This document shows, piece after piece, positions 52,830-62,800 of a DNA stretch of 64,000 bases. A model generated the notes under the pieces. The model saw nothing but the letters and a program-made list of their open reading frames with translations. It was not told the DNA's origin and made no database searches. A program made the translations under genes and the position numbers. Position 1 is the first letter of the stretch, and each line of letters starts with the position of its first letter. The DNA is from JACJYC01 sp964558465. GTDB taxonomy: Bacteria > Bacteroidota > Bacteroidia > Chitinophagales > Saprospiraceae. Location of the stretch: assembly GCA_964558465.1 (NCBI GenBank), contig CAZLEF010000004.1:1-64000 (forward strand), written 5' to 3'.

Positions 52830-54983
52830 ATGCTGATCTATTTACTGGAGGTAAGCGCCTGTTGGCTGGGGTTTTACGGGCTTTATTACGGCTGGTTGAG
52901 CCGTGAAACCTTTTTTCACCTCAACCGGTATTATTTGACCGGCACACTGGCGGCAGGCCTTTTGATCCCGCTGTTGTCCTTTCCTTTTTCCATTGATTGG
53001 TTCCAACTGGCTGCTCCGGATGCGATCCCGGCTATCTCGGTTGAGTTCCCTGAAACCAATCAGACCATGACCATTTTGCCTGATCCGGCGCCGTCGGCCC
53101 TCATCAACTGGTCGGCATGGATAACCGGTCTTTATTGTTTAGGGGCTGGCGTTGTTTTCATCCGGTTTGCAGCCGGCATGGCGCAGTTATACCGGCTTTA
53201 CAGGGACGGCATAAAAGAGCGAAGAGACGGTTATCAGGTGGTTTTGACGCCGACGGAACATTTGCCATTTTCATTTGGAAACCTGATTTTTAAACCTCAG
53301 GCCAACCATTTTTCGGAAGCTGAAGAAGAAAAAATACTCCTCCACGAACTGGCGCATGTGCGGGGCCGGCACAGTATCGATGTTTTGCTGGTGGAGATCC
53401 TGGGCATTTTTTTCTGGTTCAACCCGCTCATTTACCTCTACCGGCAGTCCCTGAAAGTCATACACGAATACATTGCCGACGCTGCGGTTGTCAGCCTCGG
53501 TCAGAAGAAACAATATGGCCATTTGTTATTGCGGCAATCGTTGTCCGGACCTTCGGTTGCGCTGGCGAACCATTTTTTCCATTCACAATTAAAAAAACGA
53601 ATCAACATGATGATGCAATTACCCTCGCCGGCAAAAGCCCGGCTGAAATATTTACTGGCGGCGCCGATCTTATTGGCGGCATTAGGGCTGTTTGGGCAGA
53701 CGCAGGAGAAAACTGCGGCGCCTCCGGTGCAGATAAAGGAAGTTGCCGTAGCTGCTGCAACGCCTGAAAATCCGCTTTATATTCTGGACGGACAATTGAC
53801 CACCCATGAGGAGTTCAACAAAATCGATCCCAACTCGATCGAGAGCATCGAGGTATTAAAGGGAGAAAAAGCGACCTCCGAATTTGGCGATTCCGGTAAA
53901 AACGGAGTAATTATTGTGGTAACCAAAACAAACGCAGGTTATCAAGCGCCCCGCTTCCCGGGCTGTGAGGATTTGAAACAGCACCCTGCGGCCAAAAACA
54001 TTTGCGCTCAACAACAGCTTTTTGAGTTCATCATTTCGGAAATGAACTACCCCGAGGCCGCTAAAAAGGCAGGTACGGAGGGAACGGCAGTAGCTGCTTT
54101 TTCGATCAGCGAGACCGGAAAGGTCCAGGACCTGAAAATTGTCAAAAGCGTCAGCCCCGAAATCGATGCGGAAGTTCTTCGACTGATCGGGGAAATGCCA
54201 GATTGGATACCCGCCCAAAAAGGCGGAAAAGCGGTTGCTTCAGAGTTTAAACTCCCCTTGAAGTTCAAACTGAGCGATGCGGCCCCTGCGCCAAACAACG
54301 CAGAGGAAATTTTTAAGGTTGTGGAAGAAATGCCCCTTTTCCCGGCTGACTGCGCAGATCAGGAAACAGACAAGAAAAAATGTTCGGACATCGCCTTGAT
54401 GAACTTTATTTTCCGGAATATCCGGTATCCGCAACTTGCACGCGACCACGGCATTATGGGTACGGTGGTGATCGGTTTTGTGATTGAAAAGGACGGTTCC
54501 ATGTCCGATTTCAAAATACTGAAAGGGATCGGGGGCGGTTGCGAGGAAGAAGCCTTGCGCGTGGTTAAACTGATACATGAAAAGGAGATGTTTTGGACGC
54601 CCGGCAAACAACGCGGGCAAGCCGTCAGGGTGCAATTCAACCTGCCGGTCCGGTTTCATATGGAGTTAGAAAGCCAACCCCGCCCCATCGCCGCTCCGAA
54701 ACTGGAAATCGCCAAAGAAGCGCCCCGGCTGGAATTAATGGATTTTTCCGCCTCGCCCAACCCGACTTCCGGCCAGTTGGAGCTTCGTTTCAAGGGGGCC
54801 GCAACAGCTACTGTCCTGTTGGTCTATGATGCTTCCGGGAAAGTGGTTTTCCAATCCGATTTGCCGGGGTTCGACGGTCATTTCAACCAGCGGATCGACC
54901 TTTCCGGGGCGCCTGCGGGCATCCTGACCCTTGCCGTATTTCAACAAGACAAGGTCTATACCCACCCGTTCGTAAAACAATAA
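52830..54983 (+). CDS. M56 (BlaR1-type) membrane metallopeptidase with TonB domains and a T9SS-like C-terminal domain
   Basis: A 717-residue protein. Residues 1-300 form a BlaR1/M56 membrane protease with four hydrophobic segments and the zinc motif H172-E-L-A-H176. About 310-365 is a TonB-plug-like segment (PLYILDGQLTTHEEFNKIDPNSIESIEVLKGEKATSEFG read as separate blocks; ending NGVIIVVTK). Two TonB C-terminal-like domains follow (about 395-470 and 505-605; FIISEMNYPEAAKKAGTEGT and FIFRNIRYPQLARDHGIMGT). About 630-717 resembles a type A sorting domain (SASPNPTSGQLELRF ... VYDASGKVVFQSD). M56 plus TonB is common in the phylum; the sorting-like tail on an inner-membrane protease is odd. Confidence 0.85.
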   Translation: MLIYLLEVSACWLGFYGLYYGWLSRETFFHLNRYYLTGTLAAGLLIPLLSFPFSIDWFQLAAPDAIPAISVEFPETNQTMTILPDPAPSALINWSAWITGLYCLGAGVVFIRFAAGMAQLYRLYRDGIKERRDGYQVVLTPTEHLPFSFGNLIFKPQANHFSEAEEEKILLHELAHVRGRHSIDVLLVEILGIFFWFNPLIYLYRQSLKVIHEYIADAAVVSLGQKKQYGHLLLRQSLSGPSVALANHFFHSQLKKRINMMMQLPSPAKARLKYLLAAPILLAALGLFGQTQEKTAAPPVQIKEVAVAAATPENPLYILDGQLTTHEEFNKIDPNSIESIEVLKGEKATSEFGDSGKNGVIIVVTKTNAGYQAPRFPGCEDLKQHPAAKNICAQQQLFEFIISEMNYPEAAKKAGTEGTAVAAFSISETGKVQDLKIVKSVSPEIDAEVLRLIGEMPDWIPAQKGGKAVASEFKLPLKFKLSDAAPAPNNAEEIFKVVEEMPLFPADCADQETDKKKCSDIALMNFIFRNIRYPQLARDHGIMGTVVIGFVIEKDGSMSDFKILKGIGGGCEEEALRVVKLIHEKEMFWTPGKQRGQAVRVQFNLPVRFHMELESQPRPIAAPKLEIAKEAPRLELMDFSASPNPTSGQLELRFKGAATATVLLVYDASGKVVFQSDLPGFDGHFNQRIDLSGAPAGILTLAVFQQDKVYTHPFVKQ

Positions 54984-54998
54984 GGTCAAAATGAACCG

Positions 54999-55046
54999 AA
55001 CCTGGCGTTTTTGTATACGTTTTGTTATCAAAAGCGCCAGGTTTTA
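54999..55046. terminator. Terminator after the M56 gene
   Basis: AACCTGGCG at 54999-55007 pairs with CGCCAGGTT at 55035-55043, extended by TTTTTG/CAAAAG inside and followed by TTAAAAA. Both strands have A/T-rich flanks, so it may serve both convergent genes. The remaining 55047-55262 shows no gene. Confidence 0.65.
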
Positions 55047-55262
55047 AAAATTTAAAGCATTAACTTTTAAAGAACCTTCCGAAGGGTGGTTTCTGTTTTT
55101 ATTTCAAGAAATGCACAAATCTTTCCGTTTTTTCCGTCCATACCTTACCTGGTTTATTTGCTTAACTTATAAAAAAATCCGTCTTCAATACTTTTAGCCG
55201 GCTGTTATCTTAGCGGTCTAATCAACAAACAGCAAATAAGCACGGTATTATATATAGCCTGA

Positions 55263-56765
55263 TCACAACAAGTGGGTCGGGCTTTTTTTTGCTTCGATCC
55301 TGGGGATCATACTTCCAAACTTTCGTCCTTTTGCTTTGGCTTGCACCCAGGTACGCAAATACAAGATATTGCTGATATGAAGGAATGGGTCGTCGTCTTC
55401 CGCGGATTCGAGCTTTCGCAGCAATGCCAGGGCGGCATGGGGAAGTTGTCTGGGATCTGCCAGTATTTCCTGAAATAAATCCATGAAAGCCTGAAAAGCC
55501 GGGGAGGAAAATGGCCCCCGGGCCATAATTTTCAAACATTTGGACATGGCTTCCCAGTCTTTGGTCTTCAGGTGGTTGACCATTTCCAGCACCAACGCCC
55601 CTGAGCGATAATCCGGATCGAGGTGATCGCCAACTTCTTTGATCCTCTGCAAATACAATTGAGCCTGGCTGAATTTGTCGTTAGCCAGGTGAAAGATGAT
55701 CAGTTCGAGGTAGATCAACCCTGCCACCCGGTCTTTTTCCTGGCCGTATTTTTTCAGATGTTCCACCAATTCTTTTTCGTACCCGGGCGGTAAATTTTCA
55801 AAATGATTTTTCCGGAGAATGATTTGAAGTTCTAAAAAACGGAAAAAAGTAAATTGCAGGAATACTGCTTTATTTTTTTCCACAACGGCTCCTGCTTCAC
55901 GAATGATCATCTCCAGTTCTTCGAAATAACCTTTGGAAAAACAATAATTGCCGTAATTCCGGAGGGCGGACATGTATACTTCGGGCATGGTGTTCTGAAA
56001 CCAGGGGTTCTTCCTGAACATGCTGACGGATTCCATCCGGTTTTGGAGCTGCAATTCGTCTTCCCCTAAAAAACTATACACATAAGACTTTATGCCGGCC
56101 AACGTCAACCGCGAGCGAAAAGAAAGGGGTTCCGGGTTTATCCTTTCAATTTTTTCTCTGAGGCTCCGGAGATAATCCAGGTCCTCCTCTGTCATCTTAT
56201 TCAACCGGTACCTTGCCATATCCTGCAAACGGGTGACCGTTTCTGCGAGTTCCGCATGCACGCTCAGAAAATGCAAGCCTTGACGCATCGTTTTGACCAG
56301 GGTCAATCCGGAGGTGGATGAATTGTCGAGCCGGCTGAAAAAAATACGCAATTCCTTGAACGCCACTTCGATCAGGTAGGTAAATTCTTCGTATTTCTCC
56401 GAGAGTTTTCGCACTTTGGCCAGGCGGTCGGAAGCCAGGTCGGTCATTTTTTTCTCCAGCAGAATATCTACTTCTTCCAGACCCTGCCGGATTTTACCCA
56501 TTACAGATTCTTTGTACCCCAGCGAAACCAGACTCTTTAATAAAAGATCGGTTAACTGGACCTTCAGAACTTTATATTGTTTGGCAACGTCTTTTCCAAG
56601 ATTTGCTTTTATGCCTGCTTCATCGTAAGCGGATTGGCCGTTGATGAGGTCAAAAACTTCAGAAAGGATCGCTTTATCCGATGCAAAATGACGGCGGAAA
56701 TAGCGTTTTTCAGCCGGGGTCATGGAATGAATGAGGTGGAAAATATGGTCCTGAGGCGTTTTCAT
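55263..56765 (-). CDS. Unknown all-helical protein
   Basis: A 500-residue soluble protein opening PQDHIFHLIHSMTPAEKRYFRRHF, with long amphipathic helices throughout and TPR-like spacing in the second half (ALRNYGNYCFSKGYFEELEMII; YLELIIFHLANDKFSQAQLYL). No enzyme motif is visible. Proteins with the same M-P-E-KRYF-type opening are common in Saprospiria, but I know of no function. It begins 9 bp after ferritin ends, so they are cotranscribed. Confidence 0.75.
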   Translation of the reverse strand: MKTPQDHIFHLIHSMTPAEKRYFRRHFASDKAILSEVFDLINGQSAYDEAGIKANLGKDVAKQYKVLKVQLTDLLLKSLVSLGYKESVMGKIRQGLEEVDILLEKKMTDLASDRLAKVRKLSEKYEEFTYLIEVAFKELRIFFSRLDNSSTSGLTLVKTMRQGLHFLSVHAELAETVTRLQDMARYRLNKMTEEDLDYLRSLREKIERINPEPLSFRSRLTLAGIKSYVYSFLGEDELQLQNRMESVSMFRKNPWFQNTMPEVYMSALRNYGNYCFSKGYFEELEMIIREAGAVVEKNKAVFLQFTFFRFLELQIILRKNHFENLPPGYEKELVEHLKKYGQEKDRVAGLIYLELIIFHLANDKFSQAQLYLQRIKEVGDHLDPDYRSGALVLEMVNHLKTKDWEAMSKCLKIMARGPFSSPAFQAFMDLFQEILADPRQLPHAALALLRKLESAEDDDPFLHISNILYLRTWVQAKAKGRKFGSMIPRIEAKKSPTHLL

Positions 56766-56774
56766 GCTCCTATC

Positions 56775-57305
56775 CTAGGTGGCTTCACTTGCGGGCGCCG
56801 GTTTATTCGCCTGGGCCAGGTTGATCCGTTCTACTTCCTTATCGATATAATAGAGGCTTTGGGGCCCGTCTCCGATCAGTTTGATCCGGTCCAGAATATT
56901 CCGCATCAGGGTTTCTTCCTCGCGCTGTTCATCAACGTACCACTGCAGGAACTGATAGGTGGCATGGTCTTTTTCTTCATTGGCCAGGGCAACCAGGTCG
57001 TGGATGGAATGCGTCACTTTTTGTTCGTGTTCGTATACCTTCTGGAACATGGCCTGCACACTGTCGAAAAAATGAGGCGGTTCGGCTATTGCCGGGGCAA
57101 GCGGGTGGCCGTCCATATCCGACAGGTAACGAAAAATCCGGAGCATATGCTGGCGCTCTTCCTCCGATTGGCGCTCCATGAATGCCGCACAGCCCTGGAG
57201 CGCCTCCCGGTCGCACCAGGCAGACATGGATAAATACAGGAACGAAGCATAGCCCTCCAGGGCCATTTGTTTGTTCAGCGCTGATTCTATTTTTTTTGAT
57301 AACAT
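56775..57305 (-). CDS. ftn: Bacterial non-haem ferritin
   Basis: A 176-residue four-helix iron-storage protein: MLSKKIESALNKQMALEGYASFLYLSMSAWCD (ferroxidase Glu in LEGYAS), MERQSEEERQHMLRIFRYLSD (EExxH), FQKVYEHEQKVTHSIHDLVALANEEKDHAT (blocks of helix 3) and WYVDEQREEETLMRNILD. ATG 57305 is the family start; the longer frame to 57371 is not supported. It lies 43 bp downstream of the HD-PycTM gene. Confidence 0.94.
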   Translation of the reverse strand: MLSKKIESALNKQMALEGYASFLYLSMSAWCDREALQGCAAFMERQSEEERQHMLRIFRYLSDMDGHPLAPAIAEPPHFFDSVQAMFQKVYEHEQKVTHSIHDLVALANEEKDHATYQFLQWYVDEQREEETLMRNILDRIKLIGDGPQSLYYIDKEVERINLAQANKPAPASEAT

Positions 57306-57348
57306 AATGATACTGTTTATAAAACGAACAAGAAAATCCGCCTGCTGT

Positions 57349-58557
57349 TCAAAAGATGAAGGCCAGGGCAAAACCCAGTACCGACAGGATCAGGCCGTAC
57401 ATAAACACATTGTAGCAATAAGCGAGGTACCTGTATTTTTTAGCCAGGACCACGCCAAGGTAGTACAAATCTTTGGTCATGGAAGTATAGAGGAATTCAC
57501 TGTCCTTGATCATTTCCATCATACCCCAGTGGAAATCCTGGACCCCCATCTTGTAAAAATTGCCAAAAAAAAGCAGATTGGCCCGTTTTTTCTGGATATC
57601 GTCGCGGGTAAAGCGGCCCTCTGTCACCTTTGGCCGTGTAGAAAGGATGGCAAAGACCAGGGCGGTAAGGCAAACCGAAAGCAGCAAAACGGTCGGCAGC
57701 ATCAATTTGGGCATGGTTTCAAAACGCGGTACGAGGTTGGCCACCACAATGGAAATAATGATGGCGTTGATGCTCAGCATGATATTGGCCTTGTTGTCGG
57801 CAATGGCGCTCAGGCTGATATGGGTCCGGTACGTTGTCCGGTACATGGTTTCGACCCCTCTGCCGAGGTTGATCTGTTTGAGGTCGATATCGAGCGATTC
57901 GGGGTCCTTTTTCTTTTTTTTGGTTTCGACACTTTCACCGGCGGGGGTTGGACTGAGGCGCAATTTCTGTTTCATCAATTGCTGAATGTGTTTTTCCTTG
58001 AGTTTGCCAAACTTCTCGCGGGCAACTTCCGTATGAAATTGATGATTTACGACGAAATTCAGTTCAAACTCCACCCAATCCTGTTCCGACATGATTTTTT
58101 GCCGGGTGATGGATAGTTCCTGGCGCAACCGCCCGCAGCGATCCCAGTACCATTCATTGCCCAGATGGCTCAAATCGGCATCGCAAACGATTTCTTCCAA
58201 CAGGTTTCGGGGCTGTTGCGGCAATTGCGTCGCCATAATGCATCCGCCAATGGCCTGCAGGTCTTCCTCCGGATAGTTGTAATTTTTCAGGAATGACGCG
58301 GCATAATCAGCGCTCCTTTTTTCATGGCCGTCCTGCCCCTGGTCATAACCGATATCGTGAAACCAGCAGGCGAGCTGAATGATCTCTTTCTCCTTATCCG
58401 TCAATTCATAGCCGTCGGCAATCGCCAGGGCAGAATCGAGCACATACCGGGTATGACCCAGATTGTGATAAACAAAATCTTTGGAAATACGCTGGTCGAA
58501 AAATTGAACTACATATGCCTCAACTGCCGTCAGTAACTGATCTGCTTCCGGTTTCAT
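57349..58557 (-). CDS. HD-domain phosphohydrolase fused to a Pycsar-effector-type (DUF5706) membrane domain
   Basis: A 402-residue protein. Residues 1-200 form an HD hydrolase: H35 in HNLGHTRYVL, H67-D68 in WFHDIGYDQG and D126/D128 in CDADLSHLG are the metal ligands. A Lys-rich linker (211-218) follows. Residues 235-402 are a membrane module: RTTYRTHISLSAIADNKANI, two helices at about 262-305, ATRPKVTEG-type LSTRPKVTEGRF, NLLFFGNFYKMG, YTSMTKDLYYLGVVLAKKY and a last helix at 384-402. The second part matches the DUF5706/PycTM family, membrane effectors of Pycsar anti-phage defence. The HD half could degrade or sense a nucleotide. ATG 58557 gives the natural start. Confidence 0.88.
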   Translation of the reverse strand: MKPEADQLLTAVEAYVVQFFDQRISKDFVYHNLGHTRYVLDSALAIADGYELTDKEKEIIQLACWFHDIGYDQGQDGHEKRSADYAASFLKNYNYPEEDLQAIGGCIMATQLPQQPRNLLEEIVCDADLSHLGNEWYWDRCGRLRQELSITRQKIMSEQDWVEFELNFVVNHQFHTEVAREKFGKLKEKHIQQLMKQKLRLSPTPAGESVETKKKKKDPESLDIDLKQINLGRGVETMYRTTYRTHISLSAIADNKANIMLSINAIIISIVVANLVPRFETMPKLMLPTVLLLSVCLTALVFAILSTRPKVTEGRFTRDDIQKKRANLLFFGNFYKMGVQDFHWGMMEMIKDSEFLYTSMTKDLYYLGVVLAKKYRYLAYCYNVFMYGLILSVLGFALAFIF

Positions 58558-58606
58558 ATTTGCTATTTCGGCCGGAAAATTAAAAAAATAATTGCAATTT
58601 CCGTAC

Positions 58607-58688
58607 GGGCAACCCTTGTGGTTACTCCTGCAAATCAATTGGGGGCAACCCTTGCGGTTACCCCCAGTTCAATCACAAGGGTTACCCC
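58607..58688. repeat. Three related palindromes (GCAACCCTTGYGGTTAC)
   Basis: GCAACCCTTGTGGTTAC near 58609, GCAACCCTTGCGGTTAC near 58645 (extended by GGGG/CCCCC arms), and an inverted partial copy CACAAGGGTTACCCC at 58674-58688, which reaches the stop codon of the SRPBCC gene. They lie in the 130-bp gap between two same-strand genes and could attenuate readthrough. Confidence 0.7.
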
Positions 58689-59704
58689 TACTTGATCGGG
58701 TAAATAACTTTGGTGAGCCATTTCATCGTATCGGGCTCCGAAGCCGGGTCGGTAACGTATTCTTCCATCACAGGGTAAACAATGGTCAATCCTTTGGTAT
58801 TCACATAATCATCCAATGCAAAATGCGCGCTCCCGCTGCCTTCGTACGGCCCGTAATAATTGACCAGCAGGGCTTTGCCTTTGGGCAATTCCAGCACCGT
58901 GAATTGAGGCCCGAGGTCCACTTTGCCGCTGAGGGGAATGCCGGCCATCAGATCGGCTTCCTGTTTTTCTTCATCCCATACAAAAAAAGCGCCGACGGGC
59001 ATGCCGGCAGGCTGAATGCCCTTGGCCGCGAGGGCGTTCATGGCGGCCCCGAAATGTTCGCCATAAAACGCAGGAATATCCTTCATCGGTATTTTTTTGC
59101 GAACGCCCACAAGATAGGGATAGGGCATGCCCATTTCTTCAATCTTGTAGGCGGGTTTTTTCCGGTTGACCGCTTCTTTCTCCGCATAGGCCTTGAGTAA
59201 TTCAAGCCCCCGGTCGAAATCCTTGTGGATCATTCCTTTGAAATCCATAAAAGCGAGCGCGGCATTCCAGGGAAAAGGAAAATCGGCGGAAATGCCCCAG
59301 GTGGCTTTGGCGCCGCCTTCGACAGGTTCTATTTTCCAGGTTGAGTTGGCGTTACCCTGGCCGTTGAACTCCAGTAAAGTCGCAACTTCGGTCGGCGGGT
59401 CGGACCGGGTGATGCTCATTTTACCGCTGCCCGACTTTTTCTTGTCGCCGACCCAACTGTAGGAGGCGCCTGCTCCTACGGTCTGATCGCTTAGGGTAAC
59501 CGTCAGACTTGGATCTGCTTCTTTCCAGGGCGACCAGCGCTCGTAAGTGCTCAGGTCGTTAACGATGTTAAAAACCAACTCGGGCGAGGCGGCGATCTCA
59601 ATCGAACGGTCGGTCGTTACGTTTTTAGGCATGGATAATCCAAGGATCAACCATATGCCGATCAGTACGGCAAGCAGGATCCCAATGATTTTTAAGGCTT
59701 TCAT
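58688..59704 (-). CDS. SRPBCC (START-like) protein with GyrI-like effector-binding domain
   Basis: A 338-residue protein with one N-terminal membrane segment (ALKIIGILLAVLIGIWLIL). Residues about 30-165 are an SRPBCC/polyketide-cyclase-like ligand-binding fold (RSIEIAASPELVFNIVNDLSTYERWSPW). Residues about 180-338 are a GyrI/AraC-type effector-binding domain (MGMPYPYLVGVRKKIPMKDIPAFYGEHF, LPKGKALLVNYYGPYEGSG, YVTDPASEPDTMKWLTKVIYPI). There is no DNA-binding part. It probably senses or sequesters a small hydrophobic ligand at the membrane. Confidence 0.85.
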   Translation of the reverse strand: MKALKIIGILLAVLIGIWLILGLSMPKNVTTDRSIEIAASPELVFNIVNDLSTYERWSPWKEADPSLTVTLSDQTVGAGASYSWVGDKKKSGSGKMSITRSDPPTEVATLLEFNGQGNANSTWKIEPVEGGAKATWGISADFPFPWNAALAFMDFKGMIHKDFDRGLELLKAYAEKEAVNRKKPAYKIEEMGMPYPYLVGVRKKIPMKDIPAFYGEHFGAAMNALAAKGIQPAGMPVGAFFVWDEEKQEADLMAGIPLSGKVDLGPQFTVLELPKGKALLVNYYGPYEGSGSAHFALDDYVNTKGLTIVYPVMEEYVTDPASEPDTMKWLTKVIYPIK

Positions 59705-59726
59705 GGTGAATAAGTTAGTGATGAGA

Positions 59727-59742
59727 TATATTTGCAAATATA
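59727..59742. promoter_or_regulatory. Palindromic divergent promoter core TATATTTGCAAATATA
   Basis: A perfect 16-base palindrome made of two opposed TATATTTG (TAnnTTTG) elements, 59727-59734 plus and 59742-59735 minus. The minus copy would serve the SRPBCC gene 31 bases away, with TTT as a weak -33; the plus copy could serve the cyclase gene about 110 bases away. Confidence 0.5.
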
Positions 59743-59845
59743 TAAAAAGTTTTTAAAAATTAAAAAATAAACTAATTATTTGTTTTTTGAGCCGATCCGC
59801 CGGAATTGACAAAAAAATTTTACCTTTATCCTGGAAAATCTACCT

Positions 59846-62800
59846 ATGCGCCCAATCGCGTTATTGTTTGTTCTGGTTTGTTTCAACAGTGTGCTGAATG
59901 CCCAGATACCCACCGGAGACGTGGAGATCAGGGTTTATGATTTTGACGACGGGTTGAGCCACCGGAACGTTTTCAAGATACAACAGGATACCGCCGGGTT
60001 TATATGGATCGGCACCATCAACGGCCTGAACCGATTTGACGGGTATGAATTCCTGGTGTACAGCGACCGGGAAAACACCCGCAGGATCCCGCACAACGTC
60101 ATTTACGAGATGATGATCGGGAGGGATAACCGCATTTGGCTCGCACATCCTGATTTCATATCGGTGCTGGATCCCTGGAACAACCAAACCCGGGACATCA
60201 AGATCAAACCCGGCAAAATTGTATTGCGGGAATCACTGGCGCCCTATAATTGGCTCAGGGATGCCGGCGGCAACCTGTGGATCAGCGTCTTTGATGAAAA
60301 AACAGGGCAAACCTCCCTCAACAAACTGGAAGGCGATTCCGTTCTGAACCAGATTATCACCCTGAACGGTCAGTACACCAAACGCCCGATGGCCCAATTG
60401 GGGGAAGAACTTTACCTGGGCGCTTACGAAAATGAGCTCTGGCGCCTGACAGCGGAGGGCGTCGTCCGCGAAAGTTTTCGTTTCCCTGTAAAAAACAACG
60501 ACCGGAGCCGCTCCCGCGTGATCCAGATCCAGGAGAATACAGGCATTCTTTGGGTACTGCTCAGCGACGGACGGGTCTTTTACCGCAAAAACCTTGAGGA
60601 GGGTTTTATTCCGCACCCGGTCAACGACCTCATCCCCGCCCCCCTGGCCTCGGCCAGCGCCCTGCTGGTCAACTCCAAAGGAGAGATCTGGATTGGGGCG
60701 CAGGGCGTATTGCTTTTTTACGACCCCCTCAACAATTCGCTGACCGATTATGACAAACCCATCCGCGACGAAGTCAAAAATATTTGCAATTACCGCCAGA
60801 TCTTCCAGGACCGGTCAGGGGTGGTCTGGGTCGCTTCCGACTACGGCGCCATCAAGATCACCGTATCTGAAAATCTGTTTACACATTACCTGAGCGAAGG
60901 CAGCGAATATTGCAGCAACCTCTACTGCAGCACCCGGGGCATCACAGAAGATGAACAAGGCCGGATCTACATTTCTTATTACAACTCCATCCACACTTTT
61001 GACCCCCAATCCAACGCGCTGAGGTTACTTTTTCCCGCCAATAATTTCTTCAATTATCCTTTTGGCCTCGCTTATAAAAACAATGCCCTCTGGACGGGTA
61101 ACGGCTGGCGCATCGACCTCGCCACCCTGCGCATCGACACGTTGCTGCCCCAGTCGGGTGTCGACCTCGGGGCCGTTATTGCCGACCGGAACGACGACAT
61201 CTGGTTTGGGTACAATTATCATTTGTACCAATACAAAACCAAAACTTCGGAATTAACGGAATTTTCGGATCAATTCGGAACCTGGGACACCCTGGCCGGA
61301 TCCATCAGCTATCTGTATGAAGGGCGGTCGGGGGAATACCTGTGGGCCGCAACCCTGGAAAAGGGGCTGTATAAAATCCATCGCCAGAACGGGCGTGTCG
61401 CCCATTACACCGACGCCCCGGACAGCCCGGCAAGGCTGCGCTCCAACCAGATCAACGCCATATACGAGGACGGAAAAGGGTTCCTCTGGCTGGGCACAGC
61501 CGACGGCCTTCACCGGCTGAATCCCGAAGACAATACCCTTCGCATCATCTATACCCAGGACGGGCTTCCCAACCATTTCATCAACGGCATGCTGCCGGAA
61601 GGCGATTCCGTGCTGTGGATAAGCACCGACAACGGTTTATGCCGTTTCAGCATGACCACCGAGCGATGCGCCAATTTTTTTACCCAGGACGGCCTTACCG
61701 CAAATGAGTTCAACCGCATATCCTTTTACAAGTCATCCGACGGCCGCATGTACTTTGGCGGGCTGAACGGCATCAACGCCTTTTATCCGAATAACCGGTT
61801 CCTGGAACACAAACAGGAAAAAAGCGACGCTCCGCTTCTGTTCACCAGCTTTACCAGGCTGGATGGCGCCTCCGACCAGCTCATCAGCCAGAACGCAGGC
61901 CTCGACCCCAACCAAACCATCGTACTGACCCATAACGACCGCTTTTTTTCCATCAGTTTTGCCCTTGCCGATTACCGGAACCCTATTCAACGATTGTACA
62001 GTTACAAACTTGAAGGTTACGACGCTGACTGGTCGCAGCCTTCCGCCCTGAATACCGTCCGGTACAACAACATCCCGGCCGGCCGCTATACCTTCCACGT
62101 AAGGGCTCAGATCGGAAAGGACGAATGGAACCGGCAGCAACTGGCCATTCCCATTCTGGTCAAGGAGGCTTACTACCGCACCTGGCAGTTTTGGACGTTG
62201 GTCATTCTGGGTTTGCTCGGAGGGGTATTGGCTTTTGCCCGGTACCGGATCTATACCATTGAAAAAAGACAAAAAGTACTCGAAGACCTGGTGCGCGCCC
62301 GAACCGCCGAACTGGAAATGGAAAAAGAAAAATCCGAAGCGCTGTTATTGAATATCCTGCCGGCCGAAACGGCAGACGAACTCAAACAATTCGGCATTGC
62401 CAAAGCCAAGCGCCATGATATGGTCACCGTCATGTTCTCCGACTTTCAGGGCTTTTCCCGGATATCCGAGCGCCTGGAACCGGAAGAACTGGTGGCCGAG
62501 ATCGATCATTGTTTCCGCGGCTTCGACCAGGTGATAGAAAAATACGGCCTGGAAAAAATCAAGACCGTAGGCGACGCGTATATGTGCGTAGGCGGCATCT
62601 CAACACTCGAAGGTGTGGAGGAATACGCCTCCAATGTGATCCGGGCCGCAATTGATATCCAGGCATTCCTGGTGCAACGGGCGGAAGAAAGAAGGGAACA
62701 GAACCTCCTCTTTTTTGAAGCCCGCATCGGCATCCACACGGGTTCTATCGTAGCCGGCATCGTCGGCATCAAAAAATTTGCCTACGATATCTGGGGAGAT

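Noticed and set aside
52344..54983. Beta-lactam resistance locus
   Set aside because: The BlaI/M56 pair is present but no beta-lactamase or PBP2a gene is linked, and such pairs are common regulators in Bacteroidota without any resistance role.
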